NCBI RefSeq assembly: GCF_014196915.1 | Contig: NZ_JACIEP010000007.1 | Location: 62,001-126,000 of the forward strand | DNA: 64,000 nt | Direction of reading: 5' to 3' | Source of the DNA: Dysgonomonas hofstadii | GTDB lineage: Bacteria > Bacteroidota > Bacteroidia > Bacteroidales > Dysgonomonadaceae | Shown here: positions 1 through 9,321 of the stretch, in pieces | Layout: every line of letters begins with the position of its first letter | How positions within the stretch are numbered: the first letter of the stretch is position 1 | Notes under the pieces: model-generated | The model's input: the letters and a program-made list of their open reading frames with translations, nothing else | The model's database searches: none | What the model was told of the DNA's origin: nothing | Translations under genes and position numbers: made by a program

Positions 1-131
1 TCCCCGATATTTACGGCTAAAGTTATGATCAAAGTACTTAGGAAAGCACTGGAAATAAAAAGAAAAATGAAAAAAAATAGCTGCGACCAGCCTCCCATTC
101 CATATAATCCTATTTTATAGTTATTATCCAT
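1..131 (-). CDS. N-terminus of a membrane protein, cut by the window edge
   Basis: A frame opens at an ATG at 131 and stays open for 43 codons to the window edge, so only the N-terminus is visible. A short polar start with Gly-Gly-Trp-Ser-Gln is followed by about 24 very hydrophobic residues (LFFFIFLFISSAFLST and onward), a convincing first membrane helix. It starts five bases after the stop of the DUF1460 gene on the same strand, so the two are probably co-transcribed. The N-terminus resembles Bacteroidetes CPBP-type intramembrane proteases, but no catalytic motif is inside the window and that name is only a guess. Confidence 0.55.
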   Translation of the reverse strand, partial: MDNNYKIGLYGMGGWSQLFFFIFLFISSAFLSTLIITLAVNIG

Positions 132-136
132 AAATC

Positions 137-994
137 TTAATCGTTGATCCGGAGAATACTGATGCCCGTACAGTTTTTTGAACTTTGGCAATAATCTATC
201 AAAGTCCTGCTTTCAATTATTATTTTCTTCATTCTGCTGGATGCATGGATGAAGTGTAGCTTCTCTCCCTGCCAATAGGCAATCCCTATATGGGAATAGT
301 CCAATCCTTTTATGGCTGTGGCAAATGCGATAATGTCTCCGTTTCTGATTCCTTTCTGATTATTTGCAATAGAGGTAACCGAAATTATATTATAGCTGTT
401 CCTGCTATTGATAGTTTTCTCTACTGTCTTTATTTCTTCTATGTTTTCAGGGCTATTTTTCAGATGTGTGTACAGATCGGGTTTGGATGACATAAAGTTA
501 ATCTCCTTATGGATATTGCTTCCTCCCAGTTTGAGAGTTATATCTTTAAGTACTCCCTTTTGCCCGTTTTCATATATCCAATCGGTAGTATAATGCAATC
601 GTGAGGTATAGCCATCCGCTTTCCCGTTCCGGTACCTGATATTGGAAAATGTGCGGGAGAGATTTTCCTGAGAGTAATCTCCTGATTTTATTACTTTCGA
701 AAGGGCTATACAAGCTTCAACGAAGGTTGTACAATCAAACTCATTTAGGTTTATAACTATTTTGCTATCATCAGAGATTTCCAGAGTGGAAGCTATATAA
801 GGCTTATTCAGGAAAAATCTGGCAGTATTGATTATTAGTTCTTCATAAGGTTTATCCTTTTGATCAGAAAATCGCTTTATATAATCTTCGTATACCAGAG
901 AATCCTGTTTATTCCAAAGTATTTCTATGCTCTTTACCTGGAAAGAACATAATAGTCCGGTTATAATCAAAATGTATACTTTGGCAGATCCCAT
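137..994 (-). CDS. DUF1460 family secreted hydrolase (NlpC/P60-like amidase fold)
   Basis: The protein has 285 residues with a hydrophobic N-terminal segment (residues 5-20) that looks like a signal peptide or anchor. It matches the DUF1460 family, which adopts a papain-like NlpC/P60 fold and acts on cell-wall peptide or N-acetylmuramoyl-amide bonds. The expected catalytic Cys is C88 in EFDCTTFVEA. H235 in YSHIGIAYW is the likely catalytic His, and a second His follows at 250. The start lies four bases after the stop of the formate-tetrahydrofolate ligase gene, so the two may share a transcript. Family membership is well supported by motif order and length; the exact substrate is not visible. 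Confidence 0.85.
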   Translation of the reverse strand: MGSAKVYILIITGLLCSFQVKSIEILWNKQDSLVYEDYIKRFSDQKDKPYEELIINTARFFLNKPYIASTLEISDDSKIVINLNEFDCTTFVEACIALSKVIKSGDYSQENLSRTFSNIRYRNGKADGYTSRLHYTTDWIYENGQKGVLKDITLKLGGSNIHKEINFMSSKPDLYTHLKNSPENIEEIKTVEKTINSRNSYNIISVTSIANNQKGIRNGDIIAFATAIKGLDYSHIGIAYWQGEKLHFIHASSRMKKIIIESRTLIDYCQSSKNCTGISILRIND

Positions 995-998
995 TTCC

Positions 999-2666
999 CT
1001 AACTTAATCCTTCGACAAATCCGTTTATGATATCTATCTGTTTTGCCTGAGGTTCTGCCGGTAGTCCGGGCATCCGCATAATATTTCCGGCTATGGCTAC
1101 AATAAACTCTGCACCATTGTTGATTACAATGTCATTGATAGTTAAAGTAAAGCCTTTCATCGTGCCATAAGCATGTGCATTATCTGAGAAAGAATATTGC
1201 GTCTTGGCAATGCATACAGGATAGTGATTAATACCTAGTTTGTCTATTTGCACAAGTTTCTTTTTAGCCTTTGCCGAAAGGACAACAGAACCTGCCCCAT
1301 ATATTTGTTTTGCTATCTTTTCTATCTTGACCTTTGGAGAATCTCTCTCTTCATAAGTAAAGCTGAGATTGTTTGATGGGTTTGACTCAATTTGAGAAAT
1401 TACCGCCCGGGCAAGAGAAACAGCACCTTCTCCACCTTTGGCAAATGATTCGTTGAGAGCAAAACTTACTCCTTGTTTTTCACAATGGTCTTTAATCAGT
1501 TCAATTTCTTCATCTACATCGAATCCATATTTGTTCAGGGCTACAATGACTGTCTGTCCGAATGACCTCATATTCTCGATGTGTTTATCCAGGTTGTCAA
1601 AGCCTTTCTTTAATCCTTCGATATTTTTCTTCTTTATATCTTCTAACGGTACATCTCCATGCATCTTCAAGGCTTGTGTCGTAGCCACAATAACTGTTAG
1701 CTTCGGACTAATACCAGCTTTTCTGCATTTAATGTTGAAGAATTTCTCAGCTCCCAGGTCGGCGCCGAATCCGGCTTCCGTGATCACAAAATCGGCATGT
1801 GTCATCGCCATTTTTGTGGCTATTATAGAATTACATCCATGTGCAATATTGGCAAAAGGTCCTCCGTGTATAATAGCCGGACTGTTTTCCGTAGTCTGTA
1901 CAAGATTTGGGTTTATCGCATCTTTCAGTAAAACCGTTATTGCTCCGGCAACTTCCAGGTCGGCAACTGAAAATGTATTTCCATTCGCAAAATAACCTAA
2001 TATAATGTTTCCTATACGTCTTTTTAAATCCTCCAGATCCCTCGATAAACAAAGGATCGCCATGATTTCGGATGCAGGAGTAATTTCGAATCCCGATTCT
2101 GCAGGTGCGCCATTCTCTGAACCATTGAGGCCTGTCACTATGTGTCTCAAATTGCGGTCATTCACGTCCAGCACACGTTTCCATACTACTTCTTTCAGAT
2201 ATTTGTCTGTACCTCTGTTCCGGTACTGATAATTATCTAACAGCGCGGTTATCATATTGTGCGCTGATGTAATAGCGTGGAAATCTCCGGTGAAATGGAG
2301 ATTTATATCTTCCATAGGTAACACTTGTGCATATCCTCCTCCGGCAGCACCGCCTTTCATCCCAAAACAAGGGCCAAGGGAAGGCTCGCGCAATGCAACT
2401 ATCGCATTTTTACCAATTCTTTGCAGTCCCAGTGCCAGACCTATTGATGTGGTAGTTTTCCCGATTCCTGCTTTCGTCGGTGTGATAGCTGTCACAAGAA
2501 TAAGATTACTCTTGGCTACTTTTTCTTCATCGATGAGTTTTACCGGAATTTTAGCTATGTATTTTCCGTAGTTATGTATCTCGTTAAGGTCTATATTTAC
2601 CTTTTCCGCTATGCCGGCTATGTTCTCAAGCCGGGCTTCACGGGCTATCTCAATATCAGTTTTCAT
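999..2666 (-). CDS. fhs: Formate-tetrahydrofolate ligase
   Basis: This enzyme joins formate to tetrahydrofolate using ATP and makes 10-formyl-THF for purine synthesis and one-carbon flow in the cytoplasm. From the chosen start it has 555 residues, the usual family length. The nucleotide-binding loop [12 protein letters not shown] lies at about residues 62-73, and the Gly-rich segment [14 protein letters not shown] follows. The frame extends 11 codons further upstream to 2699, but MKTDIEIA is the conserved family N-terminus, so I place the start at 2666. It is the first gene of a minus-strand group that continues into the DUF1460 gene. Confidence 0.96.
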   Translation of the reverse strand: MKTDIEIAREARLENIAGIAEKVNIDLNEIHNYGKYIAKIPVKLIDEEKVAKSNLILVTAITPTKAGIGKTTTSIGLALGLQRIGKNAIVALREPSLGPCFGMKGGAAGGGYAQVLPMEDINLHFTGDFHAITSAHNMITALLDNYQYRNRGTDKYLKEVVWKRVLDVNDRNLRHIVTGLNGSENGAPAESGFEITPASEIMAILCLSRDLEDLKRRIGNIILGYFANGNTFSVADLEVAGAITVLLKDAINPNLVQTTENSPAIIHGGPFANIAHGCNSIIATKMAMTHADFVITEAGFGADLGAEKFFNIKCRKAGISPKLTVIVATTQALKMHGDVPLEDIKKKNIEGLKKGFDNLDKHIENMRSFGQTVIVALNKYGFDVDEEIELIKDHCEKQGVSFALNESFAKGGEGAVSLARAVISQIESNPSNNLSFTYEERDSPKVKIEKIAKQIYGAGSVVLSAKAKKKLVQIDKLGINHYPVCIAKTQYSFSDNAHAYGTMKGFTLTINDIVINNGAEFIVAIAGNIMRMPGLPAEPQAKQIDIINGFVEGLS

Positions 2667-2750
2667 TTTGGTCTGCAAGTAAGATTTATGGAATAGCAAA
2701 GGTATGAATTTTTATTCTATAAAATCAGCGTTCTTCCATAGATAAACAAT

Positions 2751-2777
2751 AAAAGCTACCCCAGATGGGTAGCTTTT
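2751..2777 (-). terminator. Intrinsic terminator after the ferritin-like gene
   Basis: A perfect 11-bp stem (AAAAGCTACCC at 2751-2761 with GGGTAGCTTTT at 2767-2777) has a five-base loop. On the minus strand it ends in a T-run and sits about 25 bases past the stop of the ferritin-like gene. Its A/T flanks could let it work in both directions. Confidence 0.75.
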
Positions 2778-2800
2778 ATATCTTTTTGTAATATTCCTTA

Positions 2801-3205
2801 TTATTGTAGTCTTTTCAGACGGTACAATAATTGTTGAATAGCTTCTTGATAATCATCAATGATTGCCTGGGTAAAAGCTTCAGCAAACAGTTCGCGTTGA
2901 CCTTCCGAATAGTTGAAGAAATCTTCAGCGTATTTTATCATGTCGGTTGGTGTTTTGGTTTCAGGAATAGTGATATTCAAATCGCCTTTTACTGCGTAAG
3001 AAGTTTCTACAAGACGGTCTGTAACATCAAGCAGGTCTTCGATTGCCTGGTCTAACGCAATATGTTGTGCATAACTTCCTTTACCTGTAATATGCCAGTG
3101 GTAAAGTTTCAAACTACTGTTGAAAGAAAACATCTTTCCAACAAACTCAGCTATTTCTGCATTTAATGTGCTAGCTTTTTTTTCTTTTAATGTTGAAGTA
3201 CTCAT
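2801..3205 (-). CDS. Ferritin-like protein (DUF5856/Dps-type four-helix fold)
   Basis: A 134-residue protein, predicted to be largely helical. The segment LKLYHWHITGKGSYAQHIALDQ carries His, Gln and Asp in the arrangement seen in Dps/ferritin-like proteins, and it resembles the Bacteroidetes DUF5856 family more than classical Dps. Such proteins are thought to be small ferritin-like proteins, perhaps binding iron or protecting against oxidants; activity here is inference. There is no signal peptide, so it should be cytoplasmic. It stands alone, with a very AT-rich upstream region and its own terminator. The N-terminus is Lys/Ser rich, as in many Dps proteins. Confidence 0.75.
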   Translation of the reverse strand: MSTSTLKEKKASTLNAEIAEFVGKMFSFNSSLKLYHWHITGKGSYAQHIALDQAIEDLLDVTDRLVETSYAVKGDLNITIPETKTPTDMIKYAEDFFNYSEGQRELFAEAFTQAIIDDYQEAIQQLLYRLKRLQ

Positions 3206-3446
3206 AATGATAAATTTTATTTATATTTATTATTTTATTATAGTCAAAATTAATATATTTGGAACTAATATCCAAACTATAATGATTGAATGTTTAAATG
3301 TTAATATAGATATATTTTATAATATATATTTACCAGCTCCTATACCCCGCATATATAGTAAACAATATAGGTCCGTTTTTGTTTAATTTTTTTTTATCAC
3401 GTGTTTGTTGATATGTATATATTGCATAATCAATTATATATGAATA

Positions 3447-3484
3447 AAAAAAGTATCCGTTATAGTGACTTCGGATACTTTTTT
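3447..3484 (-). terminator. Intrinsic terminator after the TlpA-like gene
   Basis: A 13-bp stem pairs 3447-3459 (AAAAAAGTATCCG) with 3472-3484 (CGGATACTTTTTT) around a 12-base loop. On the minus strand the T-run follows the stem, 13 bases past the TlpA-like stop codon. Confidence 0.75.
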
Positions 3485-3497
3485 GTAGATATTCTTT

Positions 3498-4586
3498 TTA
3501 TTTTTTCATTATCTCTGCTATTTTTAGTTTCATGCCTTCCCCGCGCAAATTCCGTTCAACAATTACTCCGTCCGGTCCGATTAATATTATGTGAGGAATA
3601 CCGTTAATGCCATATAATTTAGTTGGAATTTCTCCGGCATCGAGTATTTGCGGCCATGTTATTTTGTCCTCTTCTATAGCTTTTATCGTTCGTTCTACTT
3701 CATCCCACACGGCAACGCCAACAATCTCAAATTTATCGCCTTTATATTTATTGTATATTTCTTTCAGGTTTGGCACCTCTCCTCTGCATGGGCCACACCA
3801 ACTTGCCCAAAAATCAACCAGAACATATTTTCCTTTGCCTGCGTAATCGGACAGGGATACCTTTGTGCTGTCTTTCTGGGTAATAGTAAAATCAGTAAAC
3901 TTTTGTCCGACGGCAGTCTTTTTTAACGATTCGTTTCTTTCTATCAGGCGTTTAACCATTGCCCGCTCCTTAATGTCCGGACTGAGCCGGGAGAATATCG
4001 TATCCATTCTACCTGTTGAAGCCGACATAGATATATCATTGGCTACGATCATTCCTATTACATTGTTGCTATTGGCTTCAAATGTTATGTTTATGATATT
4101 ATCAAAAGCGGGTCCCCATTCGTTTTGATATATATCCGATTGTCTTTTTAACTCTTTAGGGTCTTTTATTTTCTCTCTTAACGCCATATAGCTATCGTAA
4201 GAAATTTTACGCATGCTGTCTGTTGTATGGCTAAATGTTGAATATATTTCATTCAGAGGTGTTCCCGATGCATTGTTTTTTTCTAAATCGACAGTAATCT
4301 TACCCTCTTCTAATATGAACCTGGCATGCTGGCGTTCAACATTTACACTGCAAAATCTTATTGTATCAGCAATCCCTCTAAAGACAAACTTACCACTGTC
4401 GATAATCGCACTATCAATGGTCCGGCGTGCATCCTGGTCGGTCAAATAGATTGTTTTGCCATTAAGAGAGCTAATGGCAGTACCTTCCACTATATACTCA
4501 GCCGGAGCCGGAGCATTGTCTTTGCATGAATAGTAAACACACACACTAAAAATGAATATTAAAATTGGCGTTGTTACTGTTTTCAT
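3498..4586 (-). CDS. TlpA-type thiol-disulfide oxidoreductase lipoprotein with DUF4369 domain
   Basis: A 362-residue envelope protein. Residues 1-20 are a lipoprotein signal ending at C21 (YYSCKDN). Residues about 30-130 resemble the beta-rich DUF4369 domain often placed before thioredoxin domains in Bacteroidetes. The C-terminal 140 residues form an AhpC/TlpA thioredoxin domain with the redox motif WCGPC at 263-267 and the cis-Pro segment GIPHIILIG. Proteins of this layout reduce or shuffle disulfides in the periplasm; the partner is unknown. It is transcribed alone with its own terminator. Upstream lies the phosphatase gene on the same strand, about 30 bases away. Confidence 0.9.
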   Translation of the reverse strand: MKTVTTPILIFIFSVCVYYSCKDNAPAPAEYIVEGTAISSLNGKTIYLTDQDARRTIDSAIIDSGKFVFRGIADTIRFCSVNVERQHARFILEEGKITVDLEKNNASGTPLNEIYSTFSHTTDSMRKISYDSYMALREKIKDPKELKRQSDIYQNEWGPAFDNIINITFEANSNNVIGMIVANDISMSASTGRMDTIFSRLSPDIKERAMVKRLIERNESLKKTAVGQKFTDFTITQKDSTKVSLSDYAGKGKYVLVDFWASWCGPCRGEVPNLKEIYNKYKGDKFEIVGVAVWDEVERTIKAIEEDKITWPQILDAGEIPTKLYGINGIPHIILIGPDGVIVERNLRGEGMKLKIAEIMKK

Positions 4587-4618
4587 AATGTAATAATATT
4601 AGTTTATAATATAGATCC

Positions 4619-5629
4619 TTATTTTTCAAGATAAAGTCTGCGCATTCTCACAATGTCAACTTTCAGTACTTTTGTAAGGAAGTTCATTATCGATCCGTGA
4701 TCCCGTTTTATCTGGTTTATTCCTGCCTGCAGGAACATGCGTTTTACAGTAAATATAGATTCGGCCCGTGGATATTTGGCGATGAAAGCGTCGTATTTGT
4801 CGCTAAGGTATATTTTGGATGAGAGGTAGTCTTCCATCACTGTTTGTTCGTCTACTCCTAAAGAGAACAATACCAGCGCAGCAGCCATTCCCGCCCGGTC
4901 TTTTCCTGCCGAACAATGAAAAATGAGAGGTGCACTCAGGTTATTCTGAACGATGGCGAAGAATATACGAAAAGCTCTAACACAATCAGGATCGCTTACC
5001 AGAAGCCTGTTCATGTGTTTCATGTGCGAGTCGATGTTAGTTTTAAGTAAATTGGCCTGCACTCCTTCTGTGCTCAGATTCCCGGGAGTAATGGCAATAG
5101 GGTAAGTGAAATGTACGGTTGGCGGCAGCCTGTCGGGTGACCGGCGTGTTTCGGCCTGGGCTCTGAAATCGATAACAGAGGTTATAGGTATACTTGTCAG
5201 ATATTTTAAGTCGCTTGCAGTAAGATTGGATAGTTCATCGGCCCGGAATAACTTTCCCCATTTAGTATACCGGCCTTCCGTTGTTTTGAATCCTCCCAGA
5301 TCGCGGAAGTTATATCCTCCTTCCATCGGAAGATGTCTTTCGGCTAAAAGAATCCGTCTGTTTTCAGTTTCAAGAATAAAATAGATTCGTATGGATGTAC
5401 TGACACTCAAATGAAAAGAACCGCTTCCGTTACCCCTGAGGATGGGTGTGGAGAAATTAATATTTTCCACAGTATGCCCTGCATACAAAGACCAGTTCCC
5501 CTCTATATTAATAATAAGGCTCGCTTCTTTTGTATATTTATTTCGTATAATTTGAGCTTCCTGTACAACTCTATCCATAGAAACTCTAGATTTCCCTTCC
5601 TCCTCAAGAAGACCTGAATCAATTTTCAT
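4619..5629 (-). CDS. Tyrosine/serine phosphatase family protein with intact active site
   Basis: A 336-residue protein. Residues about 40-105 look like an Ig-like beta domain, followed by a Tyr_phosphatase3-type domain beginning NFRDLGG and continuing with WGKLFRADEL. The catalytic loop HCSAGKDRAG at 238-247 has the nucleophilic Cys at 239 and the transition-state Arg at 245, as required for C(X)5R phosphatases. No clear signal peptide is seen from this start. The gene is head-to-head with a paralogue starting at 5813, which has the same domain order but an altered active site. The substrate is unknown; relatives act on phosphotyrosine, phosphoserine or phosphoinositides. Confidence 0.85.
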   Translation of the reverse strand: MKIDSGLLEEEGKSRVSMDRVVQEAQIIRNKYTKEASLIINIEGNWSLYAGHTVENINFSTPILRGNGSGSFHLSVSTSIRIYFILETENRRILLAERHLPMEGGYNFRDLGGFKTTEGRYTKWGKLFRADELSNLTASDLKYLTSIPITSVIDFRAQAETRRSPDRLPPTVHFTYPIAITPGNLSTEGVQANLLKTNIDSHMKHMNRLLVSDPDCVRAFRIFFAIVQNNLSAPLIFHCSAGKDRAGMAAALVLFSLGVDEQTVMEDYLSSKIYLSDKYDAFIAKYPRAESIFTVKRMFLQAGINQIKRDHGSIMNFLTKVLKVDIVRMRRLYLEK

Positions 5630-5742
5630 AATCTTGCTAAAACATACAAATATACGGATTTAGTTGGAATTTTCTTTAATGGAATGTTAAAAGGCTGTAA
5701 ATGTGAAAAAAAGGTAAATCTTCGCAAAAAAGACATTGGCTA

Positions 5743-5773
5743 TTGAAAAGCAATCGATACTGATGTATCTTTG
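5743..5773 (+). promoter_or_regulatory. Candidate Bacteroidetes promoter for the phosphatase-like lipoprotein
   Basis: TATCTTTG at 5766-5773 matches the Bacteroidetes -7 consensus TAnnTTTG. A TTG at 5743-5745 lies 20 bases upstream, as expected for the -33 element. The predicted start is about 35 bases before the ATG at 5813. Confidence 0.5.
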
Positions 5774-5812
5774 TTATGACCGCATCATAAATTAAAGGGG
5801 AGAAGTATAAAG

Positions 5813-6871
5813 ATGAAATATAATCTGTTAGTTTGTTTTGCAACAATAATTATCTTCTACAGTTGTGCGCCGAAACCATCGGTTACTGTCTTATGTGAAA
5901 AGGATGCAAAAGGGAATTACGTCCTGAAATGGGAAACTTATCCTGAAATAGACAATGTCCCGGCCGAGATTTTTATTTCGGACAATGACAGTGTTTTTCC
6001 TGCGAGTCCGACCTTAACGGTCAATTCCAATGATTATATAGCTGTTATAGAGAATCATTCCGACACCGTGGAGCGGCGGAAATATTTCCGGATAAAGATA
6101 GAGGGCACGATGTCAAATATTATTACGAACCGTTTTTTCGAACTCGACAGTATACAGAATTTCCGTGATATAGGTGGATATATTACCAATGACAATCGCA
6201 GGGTGCGCTGGGGAAAGATTTTTCGATCGGGAAGCTTTTTTAAGATGACACAAAATGATAGTCTGGTACTGAATAGCCTCGGAATAAAAACCGTTATAGA
6301 TATTCGGTCGGAAGATGTAAAATCAAAACAATCGGATCGGTTCAAACAGGCTAATAATATAAGGTTACCAATAGCTTATAACGGATATGGTATTATATCA
6401 CAAAAAGTAATGGCGGGAGAATTTTTGCGTGGAGATGCTATTATTTACACGCAGGATACTTACAGGGATATGGTGAACAATTTTGCCAAAGAATATGCTA
6501 AATTCTTCGATTACCTGTGCGATGAGAAAAATTATCCTATTGTTTACCATTGCTACTTAGGTAAAGACCAGTCGGGACTTGCCACTTTCTTTCTGTTGCG
6601 GGCTTTGGATGTTCCAATGGATGTGATAGAAGACGATTATCTGATATCTGATGTTTTGATAGACAGGTCGAAACTGGTGAGAAATGCCGACAGTCTTTCG
6701 GAATCGAGACAGGAGGCCTTTACCATGCTTTCAAAAACTGACCTTGCTTATCTAAAATATGGTATATCGTGTATACGGGAAAAGAGTGGTTCTGTGGATG
6801 AGTATATGCTGCACGAATTAGGGCTTACCCCTGAAAAGAGACAAAAATTGAAAGATATTTTACTTCATTGA
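5813..6871 (+). CDS. Tyrosine-phosphatase-like lipoprotein lacking the catalytic arginine
   Basis: A 352-residue lipoprotein: residues 1-17 are a signal peptide with lipobox FYSCAPKP (Cys18). Residues about 22-110 form an Ig/fibronectin-like beta domain, then a phosphatase domain starts with NFRDIGG and WGKIFRSG. The signature loop reads HCYLGKDQSG at 246-255, so the nucleophile Cys247 is kept but the invariant Arg is Gln253 (codon CAG at 6569-6571). By family knowledge this should abolish or strongly lower phosphatase activity, suggesting a phospho-binding or regulatory role; that is inference. The domain order matches the divergent neighbour at 4619-5629, which keeps the Arg. Confidence 0.85.
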   Translation: MKYNLLVCFATIIIFYSCAPKPSVTVLCEKDAKGNYVLKWETYPEIDNVPAEIFISDNDSVFPASPTLTVNSNDYIAVIENHSDTVERRKYFRIKIEGTMSNIITNRFFELDSIQNFRDIGGYITNDNRRVRWGKIFRSGSFFKMTQNDSLVLNSLGIKTVIDIRSEDVKSKQSDRFKQANNIRLPIAYNGYGIISQKVMAGEFLRGDAIIYTQDTYRDMVNNFAKEYAKFFDYLCDEKNYPIVYHCYLGKDQSGLATFFLLRALDVPMDVIEDDYLISDVLIDRSKLVRNADSLSESRQEAFTMLSKTDLAYLKYGISCIREKSGSVDEYMLHELGLTPEKRQKLKDILLH

Positions 6872-6877
6872 AATACA

Positions 6878-6908
6878 AGGGCGTGTCAAAAATCCATTGA
6901 CGCGCCCT
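6878..6908. terminator. Bidirectional hairpin between convergent genes
   Basis: A 12-bp stem with one G-T pair joins AGGGCGTGTCAA (6878-6889) to TTGACGCGCCCT (6897-6908) around a seven-base loop. It sits between the convergent stops at 6871 and 6927. Only weak T-runs flank it. Confidence 0.6.
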
Positions 6909-6926
6909 CTTGCTATAAATATTTAC

Positions 6927-9029
6927 TTACTTTTCTTTTCCTATATAATAGGTATGGTTAGCATCTGTTAGTTCATACAGAGGAATGCCGATATCAGGTT
7001 TTTTAAAGTTATATGCTTCTATCTCTTTCTTTAGTTCGTCTATCTGTTTCTGAGTGATAATGATTTCAGTCATGCCATAATAGTCGAGTGAAGAAAAATG
7101 TGTAGGACGCAGCATTCCCCACTCTTCGAAGAAACCGAGCATATTGCGCTGGCCTATGATACAGGTTTGTCTCATAAAGTCGAGTTGCAGCAATCCGTTG
7201 AATTCTTCTTTGCTATTTATAAATTCTGTGTAATCTTTTGTGCGGGCATGTTCAAAGATATCTTTATAGAAATCTTTTTGACCCAGTATATCAACAAAGT
7301 ATAGTTTAAGTTGCCACATCGGAACCAGCTTGAGAAATACATTGTCGTAAATATCCTTCGGATTTTCCCTTTCGCTCCATACCTTCTTATCTTTTACAAA
7401 CCTTTGTACAGCCTGTGGATATTCGTTATCTATTCTGATGGCTCTGTCCAATACTTGTTCCTGATTGTATAAAGCGCAAAGATTGTTGGTTACCTCGACA
7501 GTCCCGGCCCACCTCATACCCGGGCGTACCTGATTGGTGTGTCCTACTTCATGTCCTATAACCCAAATCCTTTCTTTAAAGAATTTTTCGGTACAGAATA
7601 CATTGGCATAGCCATTAAAGTTGTAAGCTGTGCGGTAGTCTGTTGCATATGCGCCAACTCCCGGCCTTATGTCATAATTGACGTGGATAAAGGATCTGTT
7701 ATTAAACATTTTATTATACTTTACCAGTCCCATAAAATCCATCTGTCCGTAAATAGCATTGTCGAAATACTCGATCTGTTTCACGATGTCTGTATTGTAT
7801 TTCCTGTAATCGCCCAGGCTCCATACAACATGTGCATAGTTTCCTATTATATCTATATCTTCTGCAATGCCATATTTCTCTCCTTTGAGTATTTCCTGCC
7901 AGAAGGTATTATTGTGTTTCGTTCTGTCATAGTATCCGTTTACATTTCCTGTCAGAAAGTGTATTTTTGCGGTTTTGGCTTTCAATATGCTCTTATCTTT
8001 CGGGTGTAATGGAATGTCTTCGTCCGTATGATTGTAAATGTAAATCAATCCGGTCTGGTCTGGTTTTATCACATTCAGTCCGGTCTTCAGCGGATAGCTT
8101 GCCGAATGTATTGTTGGCCTGAGATTACAGATTTCAAGACTAAGATTTTCGGCTTCATTATCTCCCACAAATACTATCAGGCTTTCTTCTGTATTGTCTA
8201 CGTATATTCCTGTGGCATTATCTCTCAGGCTATAGGTATTGGTTCTGTTGATAGCCGCCTTGATGTTCGGATGCTGGTAGGGACGGTATTCCTGCACCCT
8301 GAACTCAGCATCGTATGTTTTGTTATATAGTGCGGTTGCCAACAGTTTTATAGGGAGGATTTCTATTTTATCAATATCCTTTTTCTTAATATTCTTCTTT
8401 AATTGTGAGCATGTTTTATCAGTAAAGATATTTTCAAAATCAACATTCTGTTTCTGCCGGGTATAAAATTCCATTTCGCCGCAGCTCACCCTGCTCATAT
8501 AACCGGAGTTGATTCTCATCTCAATTTTTGTAACATTATCCAGTGGCTCTTTGAAGGAAATAACTGAAGCTGAGAAAGGTCTTTGTTTGAAGTCGTAGTC
8601 GCCTATCTTTGTTAGTTCGGGCTTTTGGGCTGTAGCTGCCCATAATTCTAATTTCCCGATCGCTCCCCAACCATTGCCACTATCTTGTCGCGAATTGTGG
8701 ATCAGATAATCCAGTTTTTCGTTTCCGGTGAATTCGAAAGTAATGATAAACGGCCAATTGTTTATTACACCGAATTTAGAGTTGAAATATGTTTTCTTAT
8801 CTCCATCAGTCATTTTAGAGGCTTCCAATCCGATTTCTTCAGAGGTTGCTTTTACACTTTTTACGGTTAGCAGTTTATCCGGAACAAATGGATGGTTGTT
8901 TGCAGATACCTTAATTTCTTCGTTTGTTGCAACTTTCTTTGTCGCTCCGGAGCACGAAATAGACAACAGGAATATAATCAGTAAGAAAGAAAGGCTCCTG
9001 TAAGGAGAAATAAACGATGTTTTTTTCAT
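6927..9029 (-). CDS. M60-like metallopeptidase lipoprotein with discoidin-type domain
   Basis: A 700-residue surface or periplasmic protein. The lipobox LLSISCSG puts the lipidated Cys near residue 26. Residues about 50-190 look like an F5/8 type C (discoidin) carbohydrate-binding fold. The peptidase part carries HEVGH at 493-497 with a downstream Glu at 512 (GTVEVTNN), the HExxH-X(n)-E gluzincin arrangement of the M60/enhancin-like family. Known Bacteroides members cleave mucin-type glycoproteins, so host or dietary glycoprotein breakdown is a reasonable inference. No SusC/SusD pair lies nearby, so it is not part of a visible polysaccharide locus. Confidence 0.88.
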   Translation of the reverse strand: MKKTSFISPYRSLSFLLIIFLLSISCSGATKKVATNEEIKVSANNHPFVPDKLLTVKSVKATSEEIGLEASKMTDGDKKTYFNSKFGVINNWPFIITFEFTGNEKLDYLIHNSRQDSGNGWGAIGKLELWAATAQKPELTKIGDYDFKQRPFSASVISFKEPLDNVTKIEMRINSGYMSRVSCGEMEFYTRQKQNVDFENIFTDKTCSQLKKNIKKKDIDKIEILPIKLLATALYNKTYDAEFRVQEYRPYQHPNIKAAINRTNTYSLRDNATGIYVDNTEESLIVFVGDNEAENLSLEICNLRPTIHSASYPLKTGLNVIKPDQTGLIYIYNHTDEDIPLHPKDKSILKAKTAKIHFLTGNVNGYYDRTKHNNTFWQEILKGEKYGIAEDIDIIGNYAHVVWSLGDYRKYNTDIVKQIEYFDNAIYGQMDFMGLVKYNKMFNNRSFIHVNYDIRPGVGAYATDYRTAYNFNGYANVFCTEKFFKERIWVIGHEVGHTNQVRPGMRWAGTVEVTNNLCALYNQEQVLDRAIRIDNEYPQAVQRFVKDKKVWSERENPKDIYDNVFLKLVPMWQLKLYFVDILGQKDFYKDIFEHARTKDYTEFINSKEEFNGLLQLDFMRQTCIIGQRNMLGFFEEWGMLRPTHFSSLDYYGMTEIIITQKQIDELKKEIEAYNFKKPDIGIPLYELTDANHTYYIGKEK

Positions 9030-9321
9030 AATGATATATAGTATTAAAGTTACGGTCGATATATTTATGGCTACATAAATAATAAAATGAACAGTGTCTT
9101 TATATACAAAGAGACTTAAAAATAGGGAAATAGCTTTACTGTATTTGTTTTTTATTTGGCTCTTTTGGTTTATTATAGATTTAGGTTATAAATTAATTAA
9201 GGGGGATAAAATCAATGATTTCCAATGCTGTTTTCTTTATAGGTAAAATGCATCAGAATTCATTTAGGTAGTTCCGGTGGTTCGTAAAAAAGTATAGATT
9301 CTCTTTGACTGGCTTCTCTGC

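Noticed and set aside
70-77. An eight-base A (T on the coding strand) run in the edge membrane protein as a possible phase-variable frameshift.
   Set aside because: The frame is open through the run to the window edge, and tracts this short are common in AT-rich membrane-helix codons.
1438-1995. A 185-codon plus-strand open frame within formate-tetrahydrofolate ligase.
   Set aside because: It lies antisense to a well-supported gene, has no recognisable family and no start signals; it is a shadow of the codon use on the other strand.
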